Source: Alteracholeplasma palmae J233
GTDB lineage: Bacteria > Bacillota_I > Bacilli_A > Acholeplasmatales > Acholeplasmataceae
Length of the DNA: 64,000 bases
Reading direction: 5' to 3'
NCBI RefSeq assembly: GCF_000968055.1
Contig: NC_022538.1
Location: 434,001-498,000, forward strand
The notes beneath the pieces were generated by a model. That model made no database searches and was not told where the DNA came from. It saw nothing but the letters and a program-made list of their open reading frames with translations. This document shows, in pieces, positions 1 through 8,424 of this stretch (its first letter is position 1; every line of letters starts with the position of its first letter). The translations under genes and the position numbers were made by a program.

Positions 1-557
1 ACAAAATAGTCACTAAAAATAGTTTTGTGATAGCAGTTGATAGTGCAGTAGAAGCTGTCATAAGCCAAAATATACCCATTGATTTAGCAGTGGGTGATTT
101 TGATTCGCTTAAAGATAAGGGTTTATTAGAAGGGCTTAATGTCATCAAACTGAATGAAGAAAAAGATGATACTGATACTGCAGTTGCCCTAAATGAAGCA
201 TATAAAAAAGAAGCTGATTATGTTTATTTAGTAGGGGGTATCAATGGAGATAGAGCAGAACATATGATTGCTAATATATTTTTATTAGAAAAATACCCTA
301 AACTAGAAATTAAAAATGATCATATGAGAATAAAAAAACTTCCCGCAGGAAGCTATGATTTATCTTTTAAAGGTTATATTTCATTATTTGGATTTCCATC
401 AGCAGTCCTTTCACTAGAAGGCTTTAAATACCCTTTAAATCGCTATAAAATGGATTTTGCTGACCCAGTAGGAATAAGCAATGAACTTAATGATTATAAA
501 GGGAAAATAACTATTCTTGAAGGATCAGTAATTGTTATCTTATCAAAAAAAGCATAA
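1..557 (+). CDS. thiN: Thiamine pyrophosphokinase, 3' part (5' end outside window)
   Basis: The frame is open back to the first bases of the window, so the real start lies upstream and the N-terminus is missing. Thiamine pyrophosphokinase transfers pyrophosphate from ATP to thiamine to make the cofactor thiamine diphosphate. The family hallmark, a DLAVGDFDSL stretch, is visible near the start of the remaining part, followed by DTDTAVAL and the VGGINGDRAEH region; these belong to the catalytic and nucleotide-binding N-domain. The C-terminal part fits the beta-barrel thiamine-binding domain. It converges on rpmB. thiN next to rpmB and fakA is a known Bacillus-type neighbourhood, which supports the call. 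Confidence 0.85.
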   Translation, partial: KIVTKNSFVIAVDSAVEAVISQNIPIDLAVGDFDSLKDKGLLEGLNVIKLNEEKDDTDTAVALNEAYKKEADYVYLVGGINGDRAEHMIANIFLLEKYPKLEIKNDHMRIKKLPAGSYDLSFKGYISLFGFPSAVLSLEGFKYPLNRYKMDFADPVGISNELNDYKGKITILEGSVIVILSKKA

Positions 558-583
558 AAAAAAGGCATTAGCCTCTTTTATGC
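552..583. terminator. Bidirectional terminator between thiN and rpmB
   Basis: GCATAAAA pairs with TTTTATGC and GGC with GCC around an ATTA loop, with A/T tracts on both sides. It contains the stop codons of both convergent genes and so can serve both strands. Confidence 0.7.
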
Positions 584-766
584 ACGTTCAAGATTTAATT
601 TCTTTAAAGCTCTTGCAGAGATTTTTACTTTTTTAACTTGACCGTTTTCATCAACTATACGGACTGTTTGTAAATTTGCTTTCCATACACGACGAGATGC
701 GTTTAACGCGTGACTACGTTTGTTACCAAATGTAGTAGTTTTTCCGGTTACGTAACATTTAGCCAT
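578..766 (-). CDS. rpmB: 50S ribosomal protein L28
   Basis: A 62-residue basic protein starting [20 protein letters not shown] and continuing with the [10 protein letters not shown] segment typical of L28, a structural protein of the large ribosomal subunit. The start is the ATG at 766 because an AAAGGAGT ribosome binding site lies at 773-780. A longer in-frame start upstream would put that site inside the coding sequence. The usual CxxC pair is reduced to a single Cys near the N-terminus, as in zinc-independent L28 forms. It is transcribed away from fakA and converges on thiN. Confidence 0.95.
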   Translation of the reverse strand: MAKCYVTGKTTTFGNKRSHALNASRRVWKANLQTVRIVDENGQVKKVKISARALKKLNLERA

Positions 767-1095
767 AATATCACTCCTTTTAGACCATATATAATTTAAC
801 ATATTTTATTTAAAAAAGCAAACAAATAATATGATAAAGTGCACAAAAATAAAAAATACAAAATATTTGATAAAGCATAAAAAATATAAAAAAAAGATAA
901 AAAAACAAAATATGGTATAATATATGCGTAATGTATAGGTAATTTGAGTTTAAAAGTAACTCTATATATTGAAAAATAGATACAAAGATGCTATACTTAT
1001 AAAAGTAAAATTGACTTATCGGCTTTATACCAAAAACTAATTAACAAATAAATTTATGTTACATCGCTAATATAAATTTGGGAGGAAAATTATCA
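767..1095. other. A+T-rich divergent intergenic region, rpmB/fakA
   Basis: No gene was found here. It holds the fakA promoter and about 165 nt of fakA leader. The only structure I can see in the leader is a weak hairpin (GAGTT 946-950 with AACTC 958-962). I could not match it to a known riboswitch or T-box. The rpmB promoter should lie around 800-900 on the minus strand, but no single candidate stands out in the A/T-rich sequence. Confidence 0.5.
913..921 (+). promoter_or_regulatory. Extended -10 promoter of fakA
   Basis: TGGTATAAT (TGn plus a consensus TATAAT at 916-921). No good -35 box is seen, which is usual for extended -10 promoters. Transcription would start near 928, leaving a long leader before the ATG at 1096. 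Confidence 0.55.
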
Positions 1096-2751
1096 ATGTC
1101 TAATAAAAAAGTTAGTGGTAACTTATTCAAAAAAATGGTTACTAACGGGGCAATTCACTTAAAAAACAACCATAAAGAAGTAGATCATTTAAACGTATTT
1201 CCAGTACCAGATGGTGATACAGGAACAAATATGCAAATGACAATGATGGCAGGTGTTAAAGAAGTAAATACACTTGAATCAGAATCTATTGTAGATGTAT
1301 CAAAAATTTTATCTAGAGGATTATTAATGGGAGCTAGAGGTAACTCTGGTGTTATTCTTTCACAATTCTTTAGAGGTGTGTACTCAGAGTTGAGTAAGAT
1401 TGATAATGGGGCAGTAGATCCTAAACAATTTATTCAATCACTTGTTGGTGGATATCAAATGGCATATCGTGCTGTTATGGATCCAGTTGAAGGAACAATT
1501 TTAACAGTTGTTCGTGAATCAGCAGAAAGAGTTTTAAAGGAACAATCAAACTTAAACTCTATTGAAGAAGTTTTAAAAGTATATTTAGCACAAGCTAAAG
1601 AAACTTTAATTAAAACACCTGAATTATTACCAGTCTTAAAAGAAGCTGGAGTAGTTGATAGCGGTGGTGCCGGTTTTATTAAGATTATAGAAGGTATGTT
1701 AATGGCTCTTGAAGGAAATATTCTTTCAGAAGAAGAATTAGCTGCAGTGTCTAATCTACCAAAAAACGAATTTGAAGGTGCTCATAACCTTGGTGATATC
1801 GATATTAAATATGGATACTGTACAGAATTTATTGTTCAATTATTTAATAAAGATGAATTTGAAATAGAACAAATTAGAACTCCTCTTGGACAAATGGGTG
1901 ATTCTATGGTTGTAGTTGCTGATGATGACTTATTAAAAGTACATGTTCATACTAATCAACCAGGAGTTGCGTTAACATTAGCTCAAAAATATGGAGAATT
2001 AAAAACTATAAAAGTTGAAAACATGAGAACTCAACATAGTAACATTATGGGTGGATCACATGATCACAATCATGAACAAGATAAACCTAAGTCTAAGTAT
2101 GCCTTAATTGCAGTAGCATCTGGAGAAGGTATTCAAACTGCTTTAAAAGAATTAGGTGTAGACCATATTATTGATGGTGGACAAACAATGAATCCATCAA
2201 CTGAAGCATTTGTGAATGCTGTAAAACAATTAAATGCTGAAAATGTAATTATTTTACCAAATAACTCAAATGTCATTTTATCTGCTGAACAAGCACTAGA
2301 TTTATGCCCTGAATGCAATATTAGAGTTTTAAGAACAAAGAGTGTTGCACAAGGATATGCATCATTAATGGCTTTTGATCCAACAGTAGAATTAGATGAT
2401 AATATTGAAGCAATGGCTGAAGTAGTATCAGAAATGAGATCTGGTGAAGTTACTTACGCTGTTCGTGATACAGAAATGAATGGAGTATCTATTAAAGAAG
2501 GAGATTATATTGGTATTTCTAAGAGTAAAATCATAGTTGCTGATAAAAATCGCTTTGAAACTACTTCAACTTTATTAAAAGATATGATTTCTGAAAATAG
2601 CGAAATTGTTACTGTATTCTATGGTAATGATGTTAATGAAGAAGAATTAGAAAAAGTAGTTGACTTTATTAGTTCAACATACCCAGATTTAGATGTTGAA
2701 ACTGTTGAAGGTAAACAAGATATATATTCATATATCATCGCAGTTGAATAA
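1096..2751 (+). CDS. fakA: Fatty acid kinase catalytic subunit FakA (DAK/YloV family)
   Basis: FakA uses ATP to phosphorylate exogenous fatty acids bound to a FakB partner, feeding them into phospholipid synthesis. The N-terminal DhaL-like ATPase domain (about residues 1-200) shows FPVPDGDTGTNM, GARGNSGVILSQ and DSGGAGF, the Mg-ATP-binding loops. The middle domain has an HVHTNQPG segment like the zinc-binding region, and the C-terminal part (from about 330) matches the FakB-binding region. At 551 residues it is the usual length. The ATG at 1096 is chosen because GGAGG at 1081-1085 precedes it; the upstream TTG lies before the Shine-Dalgarno. No Asp23/YloU gene precedes it and no FakB (DegV) gene is in the window. 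A hairpin terminator follows. Confidence 0.9.
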   Translation: MSNKKVSGNLFKKMVTNGAIHLKNNHKEVDHLNVFPVPDGDTGTNMQMTMMAGVKEVNTLESESIVDVSKILSRGLLMGARGNSGVILSQFFRGVYSELSKIDNGAVDPKQFIQSLVGGYQMAYRAVMDPVEGTILTVVRESAERVLKEQSNLNSIEEVLKVYLAQAKETLIKTPELLPVLKEAGVVDSGGAGFIKIIEGMLMALEGNILSEEELAAVSNLPKNEFEGAHNLGDIDIKYGYCTEFIVQLFNKDEFEIEQIRTPLGQMGDSMVVVADDDLLKVHVHTNQPGVALTLAQKYGELKTIKVENMRTQHSNIMGGSHDHNHEQDKPKSKYALIAVASGEGIQTALKELGVDHIIDGGQTMNPSTEAFVNAVKQLNAENVIILPNNSNVILSAEQALDLCPECNIRVLRTKSVAQGYASLMAFDPTVELDDNIEAMAEVVSEMRSGEVTYAVRDTEMNGVSIKEGDYIGISKSKIIVADKNRFETTSTLLKDMISENSEIVTVFYGNDVNEEELEKVVDFISSTYPDLDVETVEGKQDIYSYIIAVE

Positions 2752-2772
2752 AAAATATAATTAAATCAATTT

Positions 2773-2798
2773 AAAAGGTGATTGATTCACCTTTTTTT
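2773..2798 (+). terminator. Terminator after fakA, directly before tRNA-Leu
   Basis: A 9-bp stem AAAAGGTGA/TCACCTTTT with a TTGAT loop, followed by more Ts. The T-run ends one base before the first nucleotide of the tRNA. Confidence 0.75.
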
Positions 2799-2799
2799 A

Positions 2800-2885
2800 G
2801 CGGTCGTGGTGGAATGGTAGACACGCTACTTTGAGGGGGTAGTGGGAGTAATCCCGTGTGAGTTCAAATCTCATCGTCCGCACCA
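2800..2885 (+). tRNA. tRNA-Leu (anticodon GAG)
   Basis: A class II tRNA of 86 nt including an encoded CCA. The acceptor GCGGTCG pairs with CGTCCGC, with one T-T mismatch at position 5:68. The anticodon stem CTACT/GGTAG encloses TTGAGGG, giving anticodon GAG (reads CUC/CUU). A variable arm (GGGAGTAATCCC) and a T-arm with GTTCAAATC are present. No promoter fits between the preceding terminator and the gene. Confidence 0.93.
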
Positions 2886-2906
2886 TTAATTAAATATAAA
2901 ATAATT

Positions 2907-2940
2907 AAAAAGTTTGTATTCAATCAAACTTTTTTGTTTT
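2907..2940 (+). terminator. Terminator after tRNA-Leu
   Basis: AAAAAGTTTG pairs with CAAACTTTTT around an 8-nt loop, followed by a T-rich tail. Confidence 0.7.
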
Positions 2941-3021
2941 TAATAAACCTAAAGTATTTTATAAAAACAAGTGTAAGCATTAAAGGTTAAGTGAACCTTA
3001 AATATAAGAATACAAGACTAA

Positions 3022-3042
3022 ATAACTTGTAAAACAAGTTAT
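3022..3042 (+). promoter_or_regulatory. Perfect palindrome overlapping the exporter promoter (candidate operator)
   Basis: ATAACTTGT, three A residues, then ACAAGTTAT: 9-bp perfect arms that cover the -35 box. The size and position suit a dimeric repressor site. A weaker inverted repeat (AAGGTT/AACCTT, 2983-2999) lies just upstream. Confidence 0.5.
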
Positions 3043-3055
3043 ATTACTTTATAAT
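3027..3055 (+). promoter_or_regulatory. Promoter of the ABC exporter operon
   Basis: TTGTAA (3027-3032), a 17-bp spacer, then TATAAT (3050-3055). The start codon is about 40 nt further on, behind AAAAGGAG. Confidence 0.7.
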
Positions 3056-3099
3056 AAATTATTGTGAAGAATTAATTTAGATTTAAAAGGAGAAAATTT

Positions 3100-4890
3100 A
3101 TGCTAAGAGTACTTAAAGAAGTTAAACTTAGAGATTGGATAACTATCCTAGTCAGTATAGGATTCATTACTCTTCAAGTTTGGTTAGAATTAACAATTCC
3201 TGACTATATGAATAATATTATTAAAGAAATTAATAAAGGTCAAGGAAACGGAAGTATTGGATCAATTTGGCAAAACGGAGGGTTAATGTTGGCATTAACA
3301 CTTGCGAGCTTACTTGCCTCAGTTGTTACTGGATATATTGCTGCTAGAGTCGCAGCTAATGTTTCTATGAATATTAGAGGTGCAGTCTTTAATAAAGTAG
3401 AGTCATTTTCTATGGACGAGATATCTAAATTTTCAACACCGAGCTTAATTACTAGAACAACAAACGATGTTACCCAAGTTCAAATGTTGTTTACAATGGG
3501 ACTTCAAGTATTCTTTAAAGCACCTATTACTGCTATTTGGGCAATTAGTAAGATATATGGAAAAAATTATGCTAGTCTTACAATTTTAGTAGGATCAATT
3601 ATTGCATTCTTAATAGTATTCGTATTAGTAATTGTGTTAGCAGTATTGCCTAAATTTAAGAAAGTTCAAGCATTAACTGATAACTTAAACAATGTTACAA
3701 GAGAAAACTTGACAGGATTAAGAGTAGTTAGGGCATATAATGCTGAGGATTATGAAGAAGAAAAATTTAATCAAGCAAATGATAAACTAATGAAAAATTA
3801 CCTATTCACAAATACTTTTTTATCGTTTATTAATCCTGTTTTAATTGTTGCAATCAATTTCTTATCACTAGGTATTTATTACTTAGGTGCTCATATCATT
3901 AATGGTATGCCAGGCGAAACCATTGGAGATTTTGTTGGTAGAGGAAATACACTAGCAGATATTATGGTCTTTATGTCTTATGCAATGCAAGTAGTTATGT
4001 CATTCTTAATGCTTGTTATGATTTTATTTATTTTACCTAGAGCAATCGTTTCTTCTAAGCGTATTAAAGAAATATTAGATACTGATAATAAAATAAAAGA
4101 TGGTGGTTTAACTGCTTTAGATGGAAAAGATTTAGGAACAGTAGAGTTTAGAAATGTAAGTTTTAAATATCCGGATGCGGAAGAATATGTCTTAGAAAAC
4201 ATTAACTTTAAAGCTAATCGTGGTGATACGATTGCCTTTATTGGTTCTACAGGATCAGGAAAATCAACTTTAATTAACTTAATCCCTAGATTTTATGATA
4301 TTACCGAAGGTGAAGTATTAGTTAATGGTAATGATGTTAGAGACTATAAAGTTAATGAACTTAGAAACATGTTAGGCTATGTACCACAAAAAGGTGTTTT
4401 ATTTAGTGGAAGTGTAAAAGAAAATATTAACTTTGGAGAAAATGGATTTATTGGTAATGTAGATGAACAACTAGATAAAGCACTTGAAATAGCACAAGCT
4501 AAATCATTTGTTGATAAGATGGATGATAAAGTTGATTCACACATCGCACAAGGCGGTAAGAACGTCTCTGGTGGACAAAAACAAAGACTATCTATTGCAA
4601 GAGCGGTATACAAAAATCCTCTTATTTACATATTTGATGACTCTTTTTCAGCTTTGGACTATAAAACAGATAAAATTTTAAGAAAAGAATTAAGTTTGAA
4701 AACTGATCATGCAACATCTTTAATAGTTGCACAACGTATTGGTACAATTAAAAATGCTAACCAAATCATTGTTTTAGAAGAAGGAAAAGTAGTAGGACAA
4801 GGAACTCATAATGAATTAATGAAAACTTGTGAAGTATATCAAGAAATCGCCTATTCACAATTATCAAAGGAGGAATTAAGCAATGACTAA
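3100..4890 (+). CDS. Heterodimeric ABC exporter, degenerate-site subunit
   Basis: A 596-residue half-transporter: an N-terminal six-helix type-I exporter membrane domain (about 15-330) and a C-terminal ATPase domain. Walker A is GSTGSGKST and the signature is NVSGGQKQR. The Walker B end is FDDSFSALD, with Asp where the catalytic Glu should be, and the switch His is Gln (IVAQRIGTI). This Glu-to-Asp and His loss is typical of the non-hydrolysing subunit in heterodimers such as TM287/288 or LmrCD. It overlaps the next gene by 8 nt, which encodes the catalytic partner. The substrate (drug, lipid or peptide) cannot be told from sequence. The promoter overlaps a palindrome, so substrate-induced control is plausible. 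Confidence 0.9.
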   Translation: MLRVLKEVKLRDWITILVSIGFITLQVWLELTIPDYMNNIIKEINKGQGNGSIGSIWQNGGLMLALTLASLLASVVTGYIAARVAANVSMNIRGAVFNKVESFSMDEISKFSTPSLITRTTNDVTQVQMLFTMGLQVFFKAPITAIWAISKIYGKNYASLTILVGSIIAFLIVFVLVIVLAVLPKFKKVQALTDNLNNVTRENLTGLRVVRAYNAEDYEEEKFNQANDKLMKNYLFTNTFLSFINPVLIVAINFLSLGIYYLGAHIINGMPGETIGDFVGRGNTLADIMVFMSYAMQVVMSFLMLVMILFILPRAIVSSKRIKEILDTDNKIKDGGLTALDGKDLGTVEFRNVSFKYPDAEEYVLENINFKANRGDTIAFIGSTGSGKSTLINLIPRFYDITEGEVLVNGNDVRDYKVNELRNMLGYVPQKGVLFSGSVKENINFGENGFIGNVDEQLDKALEIAQAKSFVDKMDDKVDSHIAQGGKNVSGGQKQRLSIARAVYKNPLIYIFDDSFSALDYKTDKILRKELSLKTDHATSLIVAQRIGTIKNANQIIVLEEGKVVGQGTHNELMKTCEVYQEIAYSQLSKEELSND

Positions 4891-6664
4891 GAACAAAGAA
4901 ACTAAGCTTAAAAAACCTTCAAATAAGGGATTTTCTAAATTTATAAAAATTCTTAAACCTTACACTTTACCGATTGTGATTGCACTATTACTAGCAGTAT
5001 TTAGTACGATTGTTGTAGTGTTAAGTCCTGAATTTATTAAAAAAATAACAGAAATCTTATCAACATCAATTATGACAGGCACAAAAACAGTTGATATTGA
5101 AGAAATTACAAGAATTGCAATTATGCTAGGTATAGCTTATTTAATTGGAGCACTATTTTCATATACACAAGGAATGATCATGAATTTAGTCACACAAAAA
5201 GTAGCATTTAAACTTAGAACTGAAATATCAGGAAAAATTAATAAACTTCCTTTTAGTTACTTTGATAATGTCAATTATGGAGATGTATTAAGTAGAGTAA
5301 CAAATGATGTTGACTTAATTGCACAAACATTAAATCAAAATATCGTTCCTATGATTTCTGCAATCTTACAAATTATTTTAGTAGTAGTATTCATGTTTAT
5401 TAATAGCTGGTTACTAACGTTAGCCGCAATATTTTCAACATTAATTGGATTTTTCTTAATGGGGATTATTATGGCACGCTCACAAAAGTATTTTAAAGAA
5501 CAACAAAAAAATATGGGTGAACTAAATGGACATATAGAAGAAATCTATAGTGGTCACCAAGTAGTTCAAGCTTTTAACGGACAACAAACTGCTAAAAATA
5601 AATTTAATAAATTAAATACAGACTTGAAATCAAGTGCATTCAAATCACAATTTATATCAGGGCTTATGATGCCCATCATGTCATTTGTAGGTAATTTCGG
5701 GTATGTTGTTGTAACAGTGCTTGGAGCTTGGCTTGTTTTTAGAGGAGACCTTAGTTTAGGCGTTATTTCGGCATTTATGATCTATATTAGATTATTTACT
5801 AACCCACTAGGTCAAATTGCTCAAGCAGCAACTAACCTCCAACAAACATCAGCAGCATCCGCTAGAGTTTTTGATTTTATGGATGAAAAAGAATTAGAAC
5901 CTGAAAGAGAAAACACTCAAATTGTTTCTAATGTTAAAGGAAACGTTGAATTTAAAAATGTTAAATTTGGATATGATAAAGAAAAAACAATTATTAATAA
6001 TTTCTCTGCTAAAATTAAATCAGGACAAAAAGTTGCTATCGTAGGACCTACAGGTGCAGGTAAAACAACGCTTGTTAACTTGTTGATGAGATTCTATGAA
6101 ATAGATTCTGGAGAAATTACAATTGATGGTATCTCAATAAAAGATATGACAAGAAAAACAGTACATAGTTTATTTGCGATGGTTTTACAAGACACATGGA
6201 TTTTTGATGGAACTATTAGAGATAATATTGTCTTTAATCATAAAAATGTTAGTTATGAAGATTTGAAAGCTGTTAGTAAAGCAGCAAGTATTCACCATTA
6301 TATTAAAACACTGCCAAAAGGTTATGACACAATAATGGATGAAACAACTTCTCTATCATCAGGGCAAAGACAACTTATTACAATTGCTCGTGCAATGCTT
6401 CTTGATGCACCGATGCTTATTTTAGATGAGGCAACATCTAATGTAGATACTAGAACTGAAATTGCTATCCAAAGAGCAATGGATAAACTAATGGAAAAAA
6501 GAACAAGTTTTGTCATTGCACATAGATTATCAACAATTAAGAATGCTGATTTAATTCTTGTAATGAACCAAGGTGATATAGTTGAAAGTGGAACACACGA
6601 ACAACTGATTGAACAAAAAGGATTTTACGAAGAACTTTACAATAGTCAATTTGAAGAAAATTAA
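4883..6664 (+). CDS. Heterodimeric ABC exporter, catalytic subunit
   Basis: A 593-residue half-transporter with a six-helix membrane domain (about 30-340) and an ATPase domain. Walker A is GPTGAGKTT, Walker B is LILDEATSNVD with the catalytic Glu, and the His switch is IAHRLSTI, so this subunit can hydrolyse ATP. Its signature reads LSSGQ instead of LSGGQ. The intact LSGGQ-type signature sits in the partner at 3100-4890, so the pair forms one consensus and one degenerate site. Start codons overlap (ATG within the end of the upstream gene), giving translational coupling. A strong terminator follows. Confidence 0.92.
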   Translation: MTKNKETKLKKPSNKGFSKFIKILKPYTLPIVIALLLAVFSTIVVVLSPEFIKKITEILSTSIMTGTKTVDIEEITRIAIMLGIAYLIGALFSYTQGMIMNLVTQKVAFKLRTEISGKINKLPFSYFDNVNYGDVLSRVTNDVDLIAQTLNQNIVPMISAILQIILVVVFMFINSWLLTLAAIFSTLIGFFLMGIIMARSQKYFKEQQKNMGELNGHIEEIYSGHQVVQAFNGQQTAKNKFNKLNTDLKSSAFKSQFISGLMMPIMSFVGNFGYVVVTVLGAWLVFRGDLSLGVISAFMIYIRLFTNPLGQIAQAATNLQQTSAASARVFDFMDEKELEPERENTQIVSNVKGNVEFKNVKFGYDKEKTIINNFSAKIKSGQKVAIVGPTGAGKTTLVNLLMRFYEIDSGEITIDGISIKDMTRKTVHSLFAMVLQDTWIFDGTIRDNIVFNHKNVSYEDLKAVSKAASIHHYIKTLPKGYDTIMDETTSLSSGQRQLITIARAMLLDAPMLILDEATSNVDTRTEIAIQRAMDKLMEKRTSFVIAHRLSTIKNADLILVMNQGDIVESGTHEQLIEQKGFYEELYNSQFEEN

Positions 6665-6673
6665 TAAAATGAG

Positions 6674-6703
6674 TAGGATTATGATAAATAATCCTATTTT
6701 TTT
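6674..6703 (+). terminator. Terminator after ABC exporter operon
   Basis: TAGGATTAT/ATAATCCTA 9-bp stem, GATAA loop, then seven Ts. Confidence 0.85.
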
Positions 6704-6743
6704 ATGTTTTAAATCAAACTTTCCATGAAAATAAGCTATTGCA

Positions 6744-6752
6744 TGTTATAAT
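6744..6752 (+). promoter_or_regulatory. Extended -10 promoter
   Basis: TGTTATAAT (TGn plus TATAAT at 6747-6752), upstream of the DUF402 gene. Confidence 0.55.
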
Positions 6753-6777
6753 TAATCTAAACATAGAGGTGAGGAAC

Positions 6778-7326
6778 ATGTCATTAAAAAGAGGAATGAA
6801 GGTTCAAATTCATAGTTATAAACATGATCGCTCATTACATAGAGTTTGGGAAACTGCGACTGTTTTATCATTTGATGAAGATACAATGATAACAGCTAAT
6901 AAAAACACAAAAGTAATTGAGCATAACGGTAGAAGATGGTATACAAAAGAACCAGCTATTTGTTTTTTCTATGAAGAATATTGGTTTAATGTCATTGCTA
7001 TGCTAAAAAAAGATGGTATCTATTATTACTGTAATTTATCTAGTCCGTATGTTTATGATAATGAGGCAATAAAATACATTGACTATGATCTAGATGTTAA
7101 AGTCTTTCCTGATGGAAAAATGATTGTTTTAGATGAAGCAGAGTATGAACAGCATAGTAGTAGAATGTGTTATCCAGAAGATATAAAAGAGATTATTGAT
7201 CAACAAATGATTGTCTTACAAGAAAAGATTAAAAACAAACAAGAACCATTTAATGAAGAATATATTAAAATATATGCAAAACAATATCAAGATATACTCA
7301 AAAAAAATAAGGTGAAAAATAAATGA
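6778..7326 (+). CDS. DUF402 protein, nucleoside tri-/diphosphate phosphatase family (YgaC-like)
   Basis: A 182-residue soluble protein of the DUF402 family. Characterised relatives (Ntdp of staphylococci and streptococci) hydrolyse nucleoside tri- and diphosphates. The family pattern is visible: an N-terminal beta-barrel (KVQIHSYKHDRSLHRVWE), a WFNVIAMLKKDGIYYYCNL strand pair, YIDYDLDVKVFPDG and LDEAEYEQH, which carry the acidic metal-binding residues. The ATG at 6778 is used because GAGGTGAGG lies just upstream at 6767-6775. The next gene starts 4 nt before this stop, so the two are coupled. Enzymatic function is inferred from the family. Confidence 0.8.
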   Translation: MSLKRGMKVQIHSYKHDRSLHRVWETATVLSFDEDTMITANKNTKVIEHNGRRWYTKEPAICFFYEEYWFNVIAMLKKDGIYYYCNLSSPYVYDNEAIKYIDYDLDVKVFPDGKMIVLDEAEYEQHSSRMCYPEDIKEIIDQQMIVLQEKIKNKQEPFNEEYIKIYAKQYQDILKKNKVKNK

Positions 7327-8294
7327 ATAGAAAAATCCAACTAGCTATTCAAATGATTATAGCTGGGATTATTACGACTTTAGTTGCCTACTTTTTATCT
7401 TTAAATTACTGGCAAACATCAGGGGTTATCTCCATATTGTCAATTAATATGACAAGACAAGATTCATTAAAAGTAGCTTTTAAAAGAACAGTTGATGTAA
7501 CAATTGCACTCCTTTTATCTACACTTCTTTTCTATCTTATAGGTTATAATTTATATGTTTATTTAGGATTTTTAGTTATTTTTATTTTTGGATCATGGCT
7601 TTTAAATTTATCTGAAGGTATTGTAGTTAGCATTGTTTTAGTTATACATATCCTTAGTAGGGGTGAGTTTGATGGTTCTCTTTTATTAAATGAATTTAGT
7701 ATTTTTATATTAGCGTTAATCATCGCACTAGCAGTTAATATTTTATATCCAAATGTTAATGAGAAAAAATTAGAAAAAAATGTAGTTTTAATTGATCAAT
7801 ATATTCAAGAACATACATTTATGCTTTCTTTATTATTAAACGATTTAACGGGATATAAGGATTATAAAAAGCACTATTTTAATATTTTAAATTTGATAGA
7901 GCCTATTTTAAAAGAGGCTGATTTATTAAAAAAAGATCAAGTACTGAATAAAGATTTTAAGTATGCAGACTATCTTTATATGAGAAAAGCTCAATTAACA
8001 TCATTAAATAGAATGTATGACTTAACTTTAAAAATAAAATCAGAAGAAACGATAACAAAAGAAATATCAGAGTTTATTCAACAATTATGCTTTGACATAG
8101 GAAAAGATAATAAAGCGTCATTTCAATTAAGTAAACTAGCAGAATATAGAAAAGAATTAGAAAAAACAGCTTTACCTAAAACACGTAATGAATTTGAAAC
8201 TAGAGCCGTTCTTTATCAAATACTCAATGAACTAGAAAACTTCTTATTTGAAAAACAACAATATCATGAAAAATATGAAAAAAAAGGACAATAA
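7323..8294 (+). CDS. Aromatic acid exporter family membrane protein (DUF939/YqjA-like)
   Basis: A 323-residue protein with four or five transmembrane helices in the first 145 residues, including the LNYWQTSGVISILSINMTRQDS region typical of the ArAE_1/FUSC family in Bacillota. A cytoplasmic helical domain (about 150-320) follows. Members are thought to export aromatic or other small organic acids; the substrate here is unknown. The ATG overlaps the stop of the DUF402 gene (ATGA-type junction), so the two genes form a unit. The 3' end overlaps a hairpin that terminates the opposing tRNA-Gly transcript. Confidence 0.7.
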   Translation: MNRKIQLAIQMIIAGIITTLVAYFLSLNYWQTSGVISILSINMTRQDSLKVAFKRTVDVTIALLLSTLLFYLIGYNLYVYLGFLVIFIFGSWLLNLSEGIVVSIVLVIHILSRGEFDGSLLLNEFSIFILALIIALAVNILYPNVNEKKLEKNVVLIDQYIQEHTFMLSLLLNDLTGYKDYKKHYFNILNLIEPILKEADLLKKDQVLNKDFKYADYLYMRKAQLTSLNRMYDLTLKIKSEETITKEISEFIQQLCFDIGKDNKASFQLSKLAEYRKELEKTALPKTRNEFETRAVLYQILNELENFLFEKQQYHEKYEKKGQ

Positions 8295-8306
8295 CAATTG
8301 TCCTTT
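8283..8306 (-). terminator. Terminator of tRNA-Gly, overlapping the end of the upstream gene
   Basis: AAAGGACAAT/ATTGTCCTTT 10-bp stem with a 4-nt loop. The A-run sits on the low-coordinate side, which is a U-run in the minus-strand RNA. It may also stop the plus-strand transcript weakly. Confidence 0.7.
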
Positions 8307-8332
8307 ACCAGTTAATAACATAAGTTTTAAAA

Positions 8333-8407
8333 TGGAGCGGGCGAGCGGGATCGAACCGCCGTCTAAGCCTTGGCAAGGCCTTGTAATAACCATTATACGA
8401 CGCCCGC
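8333..8407 (-). tRNA. tRNA-Gly (anticodon GCC)
   Basis: 75 nt with encoded CCA. The acceptor GCGGGCG/CGCCCGC is perfect; the anticodon stem AGGCC/GGCTT encloses TTGCCAA, giving GCC. The T-arm has GGTTCGATCCC. Confidence 0.96.
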
Positions 8408-8424
8408 GGTTCTCATGCTTATTT

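Noticed and set aside
930-1095. T-box or other known riboswitch before fakA
   Set aside because: No conserved T-box sequence (AGGGTGGNACCGCG) or other known aptamer core is visible.
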